Part shown: positions 25,155 through 32,746 of the stretch, in pieces
Layout of the letters: each line of letters starts with the position of its first letter
Position numbering within the stretch: the stretch's first letter is position 1
DNA from: Chromobacterium violaceum ATCC 12472
Lineage (GTDB): Bacteria; Pseudomonadota; Gammaproteobacteria; Burkholderiales; Chromobacteriaceae
Length of the DNA stretch: 64,000 nucleotides
NCBI RefSeq assembly: GCF_000007705.1
Contig: NC_005085.1
Location: 930,001 to 994,000, forward strand
Direction: 5' to 3'
Notes under the pieces: generated by a model
Database searches by the model: none
The model's input: only the letters and a program-made list of their open reading frames with translations
Told to the model about the DNA's origin: nothing
Translations under genes and position numbers: made by a program

Positions 25155-25230
25155 GGGCCGATAGCTCAGCTGGGAGAGCGCTGCGTTCGCAATGCAGAGG
25201 TCGGGAGTTCGATCCTCCTTCGGTCCACCA
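25155..25230 (+). tRNA. tRNA-Ala (anticodon CGC)
   Basis: A 76-nt cloverleaf with encoded CCA. Acceptor GGGCCGA pairs with TCGGTCC and contains the G3:U70 pair that identifies alanine tRNAs. The anticodon stem CTGCG/TGCAG holds loop TTCGCAA, giving anticodon CGC for GCG codons. T arm GGGAG-TTCGATC-CTCCT is intact. A short hairpin AGGCAG/CTGCCT follows at 25240-25254. Confidence 0.96.
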
Positions 25231-25559
25231 GAATTCTTCAGGCAGGTTCTGCCTTGTGTGTGACGGGAAGCATAAGTTGGCCGAAACGGCCAGCTTATAC
25301 TTCCCGTTTAGTGTTTCTAGCCACTCCAACGTCCCACATTCATTCCGTTTTTCTCCATACCCATCCCTTGAAAGCTTTGCTCAGCAAGGCTTTTTACGTT
25401 TGAAACGTCGTTCCTGCTTTTGGCCAGCTTATGGGTACAAATCGTCGATTTTGGCCAGCTGGCATTCTGCTTGGCTATAATCTTATGTAATTATTTTTGC
25501 GAAAAATGTAATAAATATTGTATTGAAAATGGTGTAATGTTCATTGCAAAGGAGATGCA
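25231..25559. other. AT-rich gene-free stretch between tRNA-Ala and chrB
   Basis: No convincing gene. An imperfect hairpin (25264-25307, arms around GGGAAG and CTTCCC) is followed by T-rich sequence. GGCCAGCT occurs three times (25288, 25422, 25452), once within that hairpin. A small palindrome ACGTTTGAAACGT lies at 25396-25408. Base composition is clearly lower in GC than either flank, as expected at the border of acquired DNA next to a tRNA 3' end. No integrase or duplicate of the tRNA end is visible. Confidence 0.55.
25451..25481 (+). promoter_or_regulatory. Candidate promoter of chrBA
   Basis: A perfect -10 hexamer TATAAT at 25476-25481 with TTGGCC at 25451-25456 (19-bp spacer, long). 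A transcript starting near 25489 would have about 70 nt of AT-rich leader, in which AATGTAATAA- and TGGTGTAATG-like elements recur and could serve as operator. Confidence 0.35.
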
Positions 25560-26537
25560 ATGAATCCGATCAACTGGCTTGTGCTGGTTGCCACTGTAGC
25601 TGGGCGGAACGGCACCTTGCGTGTGCGGCTATGGCGGCAGATGAAAGCGATCGGCGCTGCCGCGCTGCGTGACGGCGTCTACCTGTTGCCGGCCAGGCCA
25701 GAACTGCGTCAGATGCTGGCGAACTGGCGCGATGAGCTGTTGGCCGCTGATGGCATGGCGCATGTGCTGCAGGTGGTGGAAGACGACCCCGCAACCCAGG
25801 CGGGATGGCGGGCGCTGTTCGACCGCAGCGAGGCCTACCAGCAATGGGGCGAGGCGCTGGCGGCGCTGCTGGCACAGCCGCCGGGAGCGGAGAGCGATGC
25901 CAGGCGCAGTCTGCGTCAGCTGCGCAAGGAGTTGGAAGCTATCGCCGCCATCGACTTTTTTGCCGGTGAGTCGCTGAAGTCGGCCCGTCGGCAATGCAAC
26001 GACGCGGAGAAGTGGCTGACCCGCCACTACTCGCCGGATGAGCCGTTGGCGGTGGGCGGAGACATCCCCCGTCTCGAGCTGGCCGACTACCAGCAACGCT
26101 TGTGGGCCACTCGGGCGCGGCCATGGGTGGATCGGGTCGCCTCTGCCTGGCTGATCCGTCGCTTCATCGACCCCGCCGCGCGCTTTGCTTGGCTGACCGA
26201 TGTGCATGCCTGTCCGGCCGAGGCGCTGGGCTTCGATTTCGACGGGGCCGCATTCACCCATATCGGGGAACGGGTGACGTTCGAGGTGTTGCTCGCGAGT
26301 TTCGGCCTTGAGCACGACCCGGCCTTGTCCCGGCTCGGTGAGCTGGTGCATGCGCTTGACGTCGGCGGCAGCGTGGTGCCCGAAGGGACCGGCTTTGAAG
26401 CCGTACTGGGCGGCTCACGCAGCCGGATAGCGGACGATGACCTGCTGCTGGCCGACATCAGCAACGTCCTGGACTCGCTCTACGCCCATTTCCAGGAAGC
26501 GGCCAGACCGCAAGGTTCGCGGGCACCCACTCTGTAG
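25560..26537 (+). CDS. chrB: Chromate resistance protein ChrB
   Basis: 325 residues. The N-terminal part (NWLVLVATVAGRNGTLRVRLWRQMKAIGAAALRDGVYLLP) has the winged-helix-like ChrB N-domain character. The C-terminal half (WATRARPWVDRVASAWLIRRFIDP, FDFDGAAFTHIGERVTFEVLL, LVHALDVGG) is the ChrB-type domain. ChrB acts as chromate-responsive regulator and is required for full resistance in related systems. A strong AAGGAG precedes ATG. It is followed 12 nt later by chrA, so the two form an operon. GC content is lower than in neighbouring housekeeping genes, suggesting transfer. Confidence 0.9.
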   Translation: MNPINWLVLVATVAGRNGTLRVRLWRQMKAIGAAALRDGVYLLPARPELRQMLANWRDELLAADGMAHVLQVVEDDPATQAGWRALFDRSEAYQQWGEALAALLAQPPGAESDARRSLRQLRKELEAIAAIDFFAGESLKSARRQCNDAEKWLTRHYSPDEPLAVGGDIPRLELADYQQRLWATRARPWVDRVASAWLIRRFIDPAARFAWLTDVHACPAEALGFDFDGAAFTHIGERVTFEVLLASFGLEHDPALSRLGELVHALDVGGSVVPEGTGFEAVLGGSRSRIADDDLLLADISNVLDSLYAHFQEAARPQGSRAPTL

Positions 26538-26549
26538 AAGGAGATCGCC

Positions 26550-27731
26550 TTGAGCAATGCTGCCCCCATCGGTACGCATCCTGCCTACACCTTGTGGCAA
26601 CTGGTACTGTACTTCCTGCGTCTTGGCACCTTCGGTTTCGGCGGCCCGGTCGCTTTGGTCGGCTACATGCACCGGGACCTGGTCGAGCGTCATGGTTGGA
26701 TCGCCGAAGCCGACTACAAGGAAGGGATTGCACTGGCCCAGCTGGCGCCGGGGCCGATGGCCGCGCAAACGGCCATCTACCTCGGCTATGTGCATTACCG
26801 CACCCTGGGCGCCACCCTAGCCGGGCTGGCCTTCGTGCTGCCCTCGTTTTTTATGGTGGTTCTGCTGGGCTGGGCCTACCAACGGTTTGGCGGTCTGGAA
26901 TGGATGCATGCCGTGTTCTACGGGGTGGGTGCCGCTGTGATCGGCATCATTGCCATCAGCGCCTACAAGCTGACCACCAAGAGCGTTGGCAAGGACAAGC
27001 TGCTGTGGGCAATCTTTCTGGCCTTGCTCTCGGTCACGGTGATCACAGAGTCGGAAATCGCCTGGCTGTTCGTGGCCGCCGGGGTGCTGAGCTGGTTCTG
27101 GCGCGCGCCGCCCAAATGGCTGGGTAAAGGCCGCCTGAATGCTATTGCCGTTACCCAGTTGCCGAGCGTCAGCGGCTTACTGGTCGGACTGGATCAGTCG
27201 TTGTTGGGCCAGATTGGTATTTTCTTCGCCAAGGCCGGGGCCTTTGTGTTCGGCTCAGGCCTGGCCATCGTCCCGTTCCTCTACGGTGGCGTGGTAACCG
27301 AGCACCACTGGCTCAACGACAAGCAATTCGTCGATGCCGTGGCCGTCGCCATGATCACTCCGGGACCGGTGGTCATTACGGTGGGTTTCATCGGTTACCT
27401 GGTAGCCGGCTTTCCCGGCGCCTGCGTAGCGGCGCTGGGCACCTTTCTGCCGTGCTACCTGTTCACCGTGCTGCCCGCACCGTACTTCAAGAAGTACGGC
27501 AAGTTGCCGGGGGTGGCGGCGTTCGTGAACGGCATCACTGCGGCGGCAGTGGGGGCGATCACCGGTTCGGTCATCGTGATCGCCAAACGCTCGCTGGTCG
27601 ATGCGCCGACCGTGCTGCTGGCGCTTGGCACCATTCTGTTGCTGTGGCGCTTCAAGAAGCTGCAAGAGCCGATGATCGTCGTCGGTGCCGCTTTAATCGG
27701 CCTATTGTTATACCCGTTGCTGCATCGCTGA
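26550..27731 (+). CDS. chrA: Chromate efflux transporter ChrA
   Basis: A 393-residue long-chain CHR transporter with two homologous halves. The first half shows FLRLGTFGFGGPVALVGYMHRDLV and QLAPGPMAAQTAIYLGY; the second repeats the pattern with FAKAGAFVFGSGLAIVPFLYGG and MITPGPVVITVGFIGYLVAG. It exports chromate across the inner membrane. The start is TTG 26550 with AAGGAGA 6 nt upstream; family similarity begins at the first residues. It is the last gene of the cassette. Confidence 0.94.
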   Translation: MSNAAPIGTHPAYTLWQLVLYFLRLGTFGFGGPVALVGYMHRDLVERHGWIAEADYKEGIALAQLAPGPMAAQTAIYLGYVHYRTLGATLAGLAFVLPSFFMVVLLGWAYQRFGGLEWMHAVFYGVGAAVIGIIAISAYKLTTKSVGKDKLLWAIFLALLSVTVITESEIAWLFVAAGVLSWFWRAPPKWLGKGRLNAIAVTQLPSVSGLLVGLDQSLLGQIGIFFAKAGAFVFGSGLAIVPFLYGGVVTEHHWLNDKQFVDAVAVAMITPGPVVITVGFIGYLVAGFPGACVAALGTFLPCYLFTVLPAPYFKKYGKLPGVAAFVNGITAAAVGAITGSVIVIAKRSLVDAPTVLLALGTILLLWRFKKLQEPMIVVGAALIGLLLYPLLHR

Positions 27732-28235
27732 CATCAATCTGAGGAGTCAGGCGTTTAGCGTATGATCGCAACGCCTGCTGCCACGCAACCTCGCGCCACA
27801 TGGCGCGGCGCGGCGTGGGAACCCGGCCGCCGGGATTGCGGCAGTGGGGCAACCATCATCGTCAGCCCCGAGGTCCTTGACCCGGCCTCGGGACCGGCAT
27901 CGACCGGACCGTCCGATCTGGGAGCGGCGATGCGCTTGCCGGGTTGCCGCGTCATCGTGAGTCTTTGGATCACGCCGTCGTCCTTGAGTCACTTGCCTTC
28001 CCGTTCCCGGCCGGTCTGCTGAGGGGCGTGGGGCCTCCCTGAAAATTATCACGCCGGGCGCTTGACCCATACTCGCAGGGGGTAGGATAATTCTCCGTTT
28101 TTTCAACTGCTTAGAGATCGTTGCCGAGCTGGTGGCCATTTAGGGTTGCGAGACGCTTGCGACCGCTGCGATGTCTCTGGCGAGAGGCTTCCGTTGTCGC
28201 GCCATAGCGATGCAAACGGGCGAAAATCGTACGGA
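27732..28235. other. Gene-free, hairpin-rich stretch after chrA
   Basis: About 500 bases with no recognisable protein in any frame. The first 300 bases are very GC-rich and can form several hairpins, for example CCCGAGG with CCTCGGG near 27871-27896. The last 200 bases are AT-richer, with an imperfect inverted pair GAAAATTATC (28041-28050) and GATAATTCTC (28086-28095) around a promoter-like element. It may be the far border of the chromate cassette or contain a structured RNA. I do not match it to a known RNA family. Confidence 0.5.
28062..28091 (+). promoter_or_regulatory. Sigma70-like promoter with a G-tract operator-like spacer
   Basis: TTGACC (28062-28067), an 18-bp spacer and GATAAT (28086-28091). 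The spacer holds ATACTCGCAGGGGGTAGGAT (28069-28088). The layout of AT-rich ends around a run of G is reminiscent of operators of the CsoR/RcnR/FrmR metal- or formaldehyde-sensing repressors, but the match is loose. No such repressor gene is in the window. The promoter would give a 150-200 nt leader before dusA. Confidence 0.35.
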
Positions 28236-28295
28236 ATGAATAGTAAGAAGATTGCATTTAATGGTGCGGAAAGCCGCGCCGATCAAGGAAATTCA

Positions 28296-29279
28296 GTGAG
28301 ATTGCCGCCGCGCCGCCTGTCCGTCGCGCCGATGCTGGACTGGACCGACCGCCATTACCGCTACTTCGCCCGCCAGATCACGCGCCACACTTGGCTGTAC
28401 ACCGAGATGGTGACCACCGGCGCGCTGCTGAATGGCGACGTCGCCCGCCATCTGCGCTTCGACGAGGCCGAGCATCCGGTCGCGCTGCAACTGGGCGGGT
28501 CGGAGCCGGCCGAACTGGCCACCTGCGCCAAGCTGGCCCAGCAATGGGGCTATGACGAGGTGAACCTTAATGTCGGTTGCCCGTCGGAAAGAGTGCAGAA
28601 GGGCGCTTTCGGCGCCTGTTTGATGGCGGAGCCGCAACTGGTGTCCGATTGCGTGAAGGCGATGCGCGACGCGGTGGATATCGATGTGACGGTCAAGCAC
28701 CGCATCGGCATCGACCAGATCGAGCATTACGATTACCTGCGCGAATTCGTGGACACCGTGGCCGAGGCCGGCTGCCGAACCTTCATCGTCCACGCGCGCA
28801 ACGCCATCCTGAAGGGCCTGAGCCCGAAGGAAAACCGCGAAATTCCGCCGCTGAAGTACGATTACGTCTACCGGCTGAAGCGGGAGCGGCCGGATCTGGA
28901 GATCCTGATCAACGGCGGCGTGAAGACCAACGCCGAGATCGCCGAGCACCTGAAGCACGTGGACGGCGTGATGGTCGGCCGCGAGGCTTATCACAATCCC
29001 TGGCTGATGGCGGACTGGGACGCGCTGTTCTATGGCGACGAAACCGCTCGCCCGGAACGCGTGGCGGTAGTGGAGGCGATGATGCCTTACGTCACGGCGC
29101 GATTGGGCGACGGCAGCAATGTCCGCCACATCGCCCGCCACATCCTTGGCCTGTTCCAGGGCCTGCCCGGCGCGCGCAACTGGCGCCGGATGCTGTCCGA
29201 CGCCAAGCTCTTGGACGGCGCCGACGCCGGCCTGCTCCGCCAGGCTTACGAGGCGACGCTGGCCGGCCGCCGCGCCTGA
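28296..29279 (+). CDS. dusA: tRNA-dihydrouridine(20/20a) synthase
   Basis: 327 residues from GTG 28296, chosen because AAGGA lies 6-7 nt upstream and the family starts just after (LSVAPMLDWTDRHYRYF). ATG 28236 would add 20 unconserved residues. FMN-dependent Dus signatures are present: QLGGSEPAELATCAKLA, NLNVGCPSERVQKGAFGACL with the catalytic Cys, TVKHRIGID, and VDGVMVGREAYHNPW. It reduces U20/U20a in tRNA using NADPH. It is followed by its own terminator. Confidence 0.92.
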   Translation: MRLPPRRLSVAPMLDWTDRHYRYFARQITRHTWLYTEMVTTGALLNGDVARHLRFDEAEHPVALQLGGSEPAELATCAKLAQQWGYDEVNLNVGCPSERVQKGAFGACLMAEPQLVSDCVKAMRDAVDIDVTVKHRIGIDQIEHYDYLREFVDTVAEAGCRTFIVHARNAILKGLSPKENREIPPLKYDYVYRLKRERPDLEILINGGVKTNAEIAEHLKHVDGVMVGREAYHNPWLMADWDALFYGDETARPERVAVVEAMMPYVTARLGDGSNVRHIARHILGLFQGLPGARNWRRMLSDAKLLDGADAGLLRQAYEATLAGRRA

Positions 29280-29315
29280 TTATCCGATGGCCGCCGACGG
29301 GCGGCTGTCTTCGCC

Positions 29316-29336
29316 AGGCGGCTGCGGCCGCCTTTT
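29316..29336 (+). terminator. Rho-independent terminator of dusA
   Basis: A 7-bp stem AGGCGGC/GCCGCCT with loop TGCG and four T at the end (29333-29336). It is short but well placed, 36 nt after the stop. Confidence 0.7.
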
Positions 29337-29382
29337 GTCATGGTTGTCATGCCCGGCATGACCGTCTGGAGGTGAATCCCAA

Positions 29383-30456
29383 TTGAAAAAGTTGCAAAAG
29401 CTGATGCTCGCCCTGTCGCTGTCTTCCGGCCTGGCCTGGGCCGGTCCCAATGACGTGCTGCACATCTACAACTGGAGCGGCTCGCTGTCCGACAACACCA
29501 TCAGGCAGTTCGAGAAGCGCTGCGGTTGCAGGGTGGTGCAGGACTATTACGGCGACAACGAGGAAATGCTGGCCAAGCTGGCCGCCGGAGCCAAGGGCTA
29601 CGACATGGTGTTTCCATCCAGCTTCGTCGTGCAGGCCATGACCAAGCAGAAGCTTTTGCAACCGTTGGATCACCGCCAGATCCCCAATCTGAAGAACGTG
29701 GCGCCGGCCTATCTGTCGCAAGGCTACGATCCGGCCAACCGCTACACCATCCCCACCGTGCTTTCGCTCACCTCCGTCGGCTACAACGTCGAGAAGCTTA
29801 AGCAGCTGGGCGTGGATCCCTCCAGTTGGTCGGTGATTTTCGATCCGAACGTGCTGCAGAAGATCAAGGGCAAGGTGACGGTGCTGGACAGCTCGCGCGA
29901 GGTGTTCGCCGCCGCGCTGTTCTACCTGGGCAAGGACCCGAACCAGGCCTCGGACGCCGACATGCGCGCCGCGCGCGATGTGATCAAGCGCGCCAAGCCT
30001 TACTGGGCGGCCTTTTCCAACGCCAGTTACCTGAAGCAGCTGGCGGTCGGCAACATCTGGGTGGCGCTCGGCTATTCCACCGAATTCTTCCAGGCCAGCG
30101 AGGACGCGCGCCTGACCAAGAGGCCATTCCATATCGGCAACGTGCCGCAGCGCGAAGGCAACGAGCTGGGCGTCGATACCATGGCGATCACCGCCAGCGC
30201 CAAACGGCCGGACCTGGCCCACCAGTTCATCAACTTCATGCTGGACGGACAGAACGCCGCCCAGCTGACCAACCTCAACGGCGCGACCAATCCGGTGGCC
30301 ACCGCCAGCCAATATTTCCGCGCCGACCTGAAAGCCAGCCCGGTGATCCATCCGACGCCGGAGCAGGCGAAGAAATGGACGGTATTGCGCGAGCTGACGC
30401 CGAAAGAGCGCCGCGCGCTGGCGCGGATGTGGACGGAAGTGAAGGTCAGCCGCTAA
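29383..30456 (+). CDS. Polyamine-type periplasmic substrate-binding protein (PotD/PotF-like)
   Basis: 357 residues with a Sec signal peptide (MKKLQKLMLALSLSSGLAWA). The mature part starts with VLHIYNWSGSLSDNTIRQFE, typical of PotD/PotF, and contains YDMVFPSSFVVQAM, IPTVLSLTSVGYNVEKLKQL and VALGYSTEFFQAS. The start codon is TTG 29383 with GGAGGTG eight bases upstream. Expected ligands are putrescine, spermidine or a related amine. No permease or ATPase genes are adjacent, so it must serve a transporter encoded elsewhere or act as a sensor. A U-less hairpin (30468-30495) separates it from rdgB. Confidence 0.88.
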   Translation: MKKLQKLMLALSLSSGLAWAGPNDVLHIYNWSGSLSDNTIRQFEKRCGCRVVQDYYGDNEEMLAKLAAGAKGYDMVFPSSFVVQAMTKQKLLQPLDHRQIPNLKNVAPAYLSQGYDPANRYTIPTVLSLTSVGYNVEKLKQLGVDPSSWSVIFDPNVLQKIKGKVTVLDSSREVFAAALFYLGKDPNQASDADMRAARDVIKRAKPYWAAFSNASYLKQLAVGNIWVALGYSTEFFQASEDARLTKRPFHIGNVPQREGNELGVDTMAITASAKRPDLAHQFINFMLDGQNAAQLTNLNGATNPVATASQYFRADLKASPVIHPTPEQAKKWTVLRELTPKERRALARMWTEVKVSR

Positions 30457-30523
30457 GCTGGCGGCCTGGCCGGACGCCATCGTTCCGGTCCGGCCGCACC
30501 GACAAGATAGAAAGAGCGAAAAG

Positions 30524-31117
30524 ATGTTCGATCAACTGGTCCTCGCCAGCAACAACGCCGGCAAGCTGAAGGAATTCGGCGCGTTGTTCGCCGAGCTCGG
30601 CGTCACCGTGCGCCCGCAGCGCGACTTCGACGTGCCGGAATGTCCGGAGCCGCATCACACCTTCCTGGAAAACGCGCTGGAGAAAGCGCGCCATGCCAGC
30701 CGGCTGACCGGCCTGCCGGCGCTGGCCGACGATTCCGGCATCTGCGTCGAGGCGCTGGGCGGCGCGCCGGGCGTGTTCTCCGCGCGCTTCGCCGGCGAAC
30801 CCAAGTCCGACGCGCGCAACAACGCGCTGCTGGTGGAAAAGCTGCAGGGCGAGGCCAACCGCCGCGCCTGGTACTACTGCGTGCTGGTGCTGGTGCGCCA
30901 CGCCGACGACCCGCAACCGCTGGTGGCCGACGGCATCTGGCTGGGCGAGGTGCGCGACGAGGCCGCGGGCGAAGGCGGCTTCGGCTACGACCCGCATTTC
31001 CATCTGCCGGGCTACGGCGTATCGGTGGCCGAACTGGACGCCGCCGAAAAGAACCGCGTCAGCCACCGCGGCCAGGCGCTGGCCGCGCTGATGGCCAAGC
31101 TCAAGGCGCTGGCATGA
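30524..31117 (+). CDS. rdgB: XTP/dITP pyrophosphatase (non-canonical purine NTPase)
   Basis: 197 residues. Signature LASNNAGKLKEF near the N-terminus, catalytic LADDSGICVEALGGAPGVFSA and SDARNNALL; the C-terminal part has GEGGFGYDPHF and KNRVSHRGQAL. It hydrolyses dITP/XTP to monophosphates and keeps deaminated purines out of DNA. Its stop overlaps the hemW ATG (ATGA, 31114-31117). Confidence 0.95.
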   Translation: MFDQLVLASNNAGKLKEFGALFAELGVTVRPQRDFDVPECPEPHHTFLENALEKARHASRLTGLPALADDSGICVEALGGAPGVFSARFAGEPKSDARNNALLVEKLQGEANRRAWYYCVLVLVRHADDPQPLVADGIWLGEVRDEAAGEGGFGYDPHFHLPGYGVSVAELDAAEKNRVSHRGQALAALMAKLKALA

Positions 31118-32304
31118 GCGTGGTCGACCTGTCGGCGTTGACCGGCGGCCTGCGCGAGCTGCCGCCCTTGGCGCTGTATGTCCACTTCCCGTGGTGCATC
31201 CGCAAGTGCCCGTACTGCGATTTCAATTCGCACGAGCCGAAGAACGGCTTCGACGAGATGGCCTATGTCGACGCGCTGCTGCGCGATCTGGAATACAGCT
31301 TGCCGGAAGTATGGGGCCGGCCGCTGACCAGCATCTTCATGGGCGGCGGCACGCCCAGCCTGTTCAGCCCGCAGGCGATGGACGCGCTGCTTGCCGGGGT
31401 GCGGGCGCGGATGAAGCTGCATCCGGACGCCGAGATCACGATGGAGGCCAATCCCGGCACCTTCGAGATCGAGCGCTTCCGCGGCTATCGCGAGGCCGGC
31501 ATCAACCGGCTGTCGATCGGCATCCAGAGCTTTAATCCCAAGCACCTGAAGGCGCTGGGCCGCATCCATGACGGCGACGAGGCCAAGCGCGCGGTGGAGA
31601 TCGCGCTGACCCACTTCGACAACGTCAATCTGGATCTGATGTACGCGCTGCCGGGCCAGACCCTGGATGAGGCGCTGTCCGACCTGAACACCGCGCTGTC
31701 CTATGGCATCACCCATCTGTCGGCCTACCACCTGACCATCGAGCCGAATACGCTGTTCGCGGCGCAGACGCCGCAAAACCTGCCGGACGACGAGGTGTCG
31801 GCCGACATGCAGGAGGCGATAGAGTCCTGTCTGGAGGCCGCCGGTTTCGATCACTACGAAACCTCGGCCTTCGCCAAACCCGGCCGCCACAGCCGCCACA
31901 ATCTCAACTACTGGCAGTTCGGCGACTACGTCGGCATCGGCGCCGGCGCGCACGGCAAGATCAGCAGCCACGCCGGCATTGTGCGCCAGATGCGGCACAA
32001 GCAGCCGGCGGCCTATCTGAAGGCGGTGGCGGCCGGCGCGCCGCTGCAAAGCAGCCAGAAGGTCGCCCGCGCCGACCTGCCGTTCGAATTCATGATGAAC
32101 CTGCTGCGCCTGACCAGCGGCTTCGAGAGCCGCCTGTTCCAGGAGCGCACCGGGCTGCCGCTGGCGCTGATCCGCCGCCAGCTGGACGCAGCCCAGGCGC
32201 AAGGCCTGCTGGATACCGACGGCGCCATCCTGCGCCCGACGCTGAAAGGCCAGCGTTTCCTCAACGATTTGCTCACCCTGTTCCTCAAAGAAGGAGATGA
32301 ATAA
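31114..32304 (+). CDS. hemW: Radical SAM heme chaperone HemW
   Basis: 396 residues. The radical SAM cluster motif CIRKCPYC lies near residue 29 (CxxxCxxC), followed by [27 protein letters not shown] and [12 protein letters not shown]. The [20 protein letters not shown] segment distinguishes HemW from the oxygen-independent coproporphyrinogen oxidase HemN. It inserts heme into respiratory proteins. It is coupled upstream to rdgB and downstream to ridA (TAATG). Confidence 0.94.
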   Translation: MSVVDLSALTGGLRELPPLALYVHFPWCIRKCPYCDFNSHEPKNGFDEMAYVDALLRDLEYSLPEVWGRPLTSIFMGGGTPSLFSPQAMDALLAGVRARMKLHPDAEITMEANPGTFEIERFRGYREAGINRLSIGIQSFNPKHLKALGRIHDGDEAKRAVEIALTHFDNVNLDLMYALPGQTLDEALSDLNTALSYGITHLSAYHLTIEPNTLFAAQTPQNLPDDEVSADMQEAIESCLEAAGFDHYETSAFAKPGRHSRHNLNYWQFGDYVGIGAGAHGKISSHAGIVRQMRHKQPAAYLKAVAAGAPLQSSQKVARADLPFEFMMNLLRLTSGFESRLFQERTGLPLALIRRQLDAAQAQGLLDTDGAILRPTLKGQRFLNDLLTLFLKEGDE

Positions 32305-32684
32305 TGGCTAAGGAAATTATCCACACCGACAAGGCTCCGGCCGCCATCGGCGCCTACTCGCAAGCCGTCAAGGCTGGCAACACCGTCTACCTGTCCGGCC
32401 AGATCCCGCTGGATCCGGCCACCATGACCGTGGTGGAAGGCGGTTTCGCCGCCGAAACCCACCAGGTGTTCAAGAACATGAAGGCCGTGTGCGAAGCCGC
32501 CGGCGGCAGCCTGGACCAGATCGTCAAACTCAATGCCTACCTGACCGACCTGTCCAACTTCGCCACCTTCAACGAAATCATGGGCCAGTACTTCAGCCAG
32601 CCGTTCCCGGCCCGCGCCGCCGTCGGCGTGGCCAGCCTGCCCAAGGGCGTGCTGGTGGAAGCCGAAGCGGTGCTGGTGCTGTAA
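32304..32684 (+). CDS. ridA: 2-iminobutanoate/2-iminopropanoate deaminase RidA
   Basis: 126 residues. Family signatures are [20 protein letters not shown], a substrate-binding Arg in [15 protein letters not shown], and the C-terminal VEAEAVLVL. It deaminates reactive enamine/imine intermediates released by PLP enzymes such as threonine dehydratase. It is the last gene of rdgB-hemW-ridA, overlapping hemW by one base, and is followed by a strong terminator. Codon use near the start suggests high expression. Confidence 0.95.
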   Translation: MAKEIIHTDKAPAAIGAYSQAVKAGNTVYLSGQIPLDPATMTVVEGGFAAETHQVFKNMKAVCEAAGGSLDQIVKLNAYLTDLSNFATFNEIMGQYFSQPFPARAAVGVASLPKGVLVEAEAVLVL

Positions 32685-32705
32685 GCGCGCCGCGTCCGCG
32701 ATGAA

Positions 32706-32732
32706 GAAAGCCCCGGCTTGCCGGGGCTTTTT
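32706..32732 (+). terminator. Rho-independent terminator after ridA
   Basis: A 10-bp stem AAAGCCCCGG/CCGGGGCTTT around CTTG with T-run. A-rich bases on the 5' side let it serve the opposing lipoprotein gene as well (stop at 32747). Confidence 0.9.
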
Positions 32733-32746
32733 GCTGGACAACGGTT

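Noticed and set aside
25138-25329. Minus-strand open frame covering tRNA-Ala
   Set aside because: It is the translated complement of a tRNA gene ([18 protein letters not shown] type), a common artefact.
25256-25480. 74-codon open frame between tRNA-Ala and chrB
   Set aside because: It crosses a hairpin, lacks a ribosome site and shows no family features.
27760-28020. Manganese (yybP-ykoY) or other known riboswitch
   Set aside because: GCCGTCGTC occurs, but the GGGGAGTA-type strand and paired geometry of that class are missing. No other known riboswitch pattern was matched by eye.
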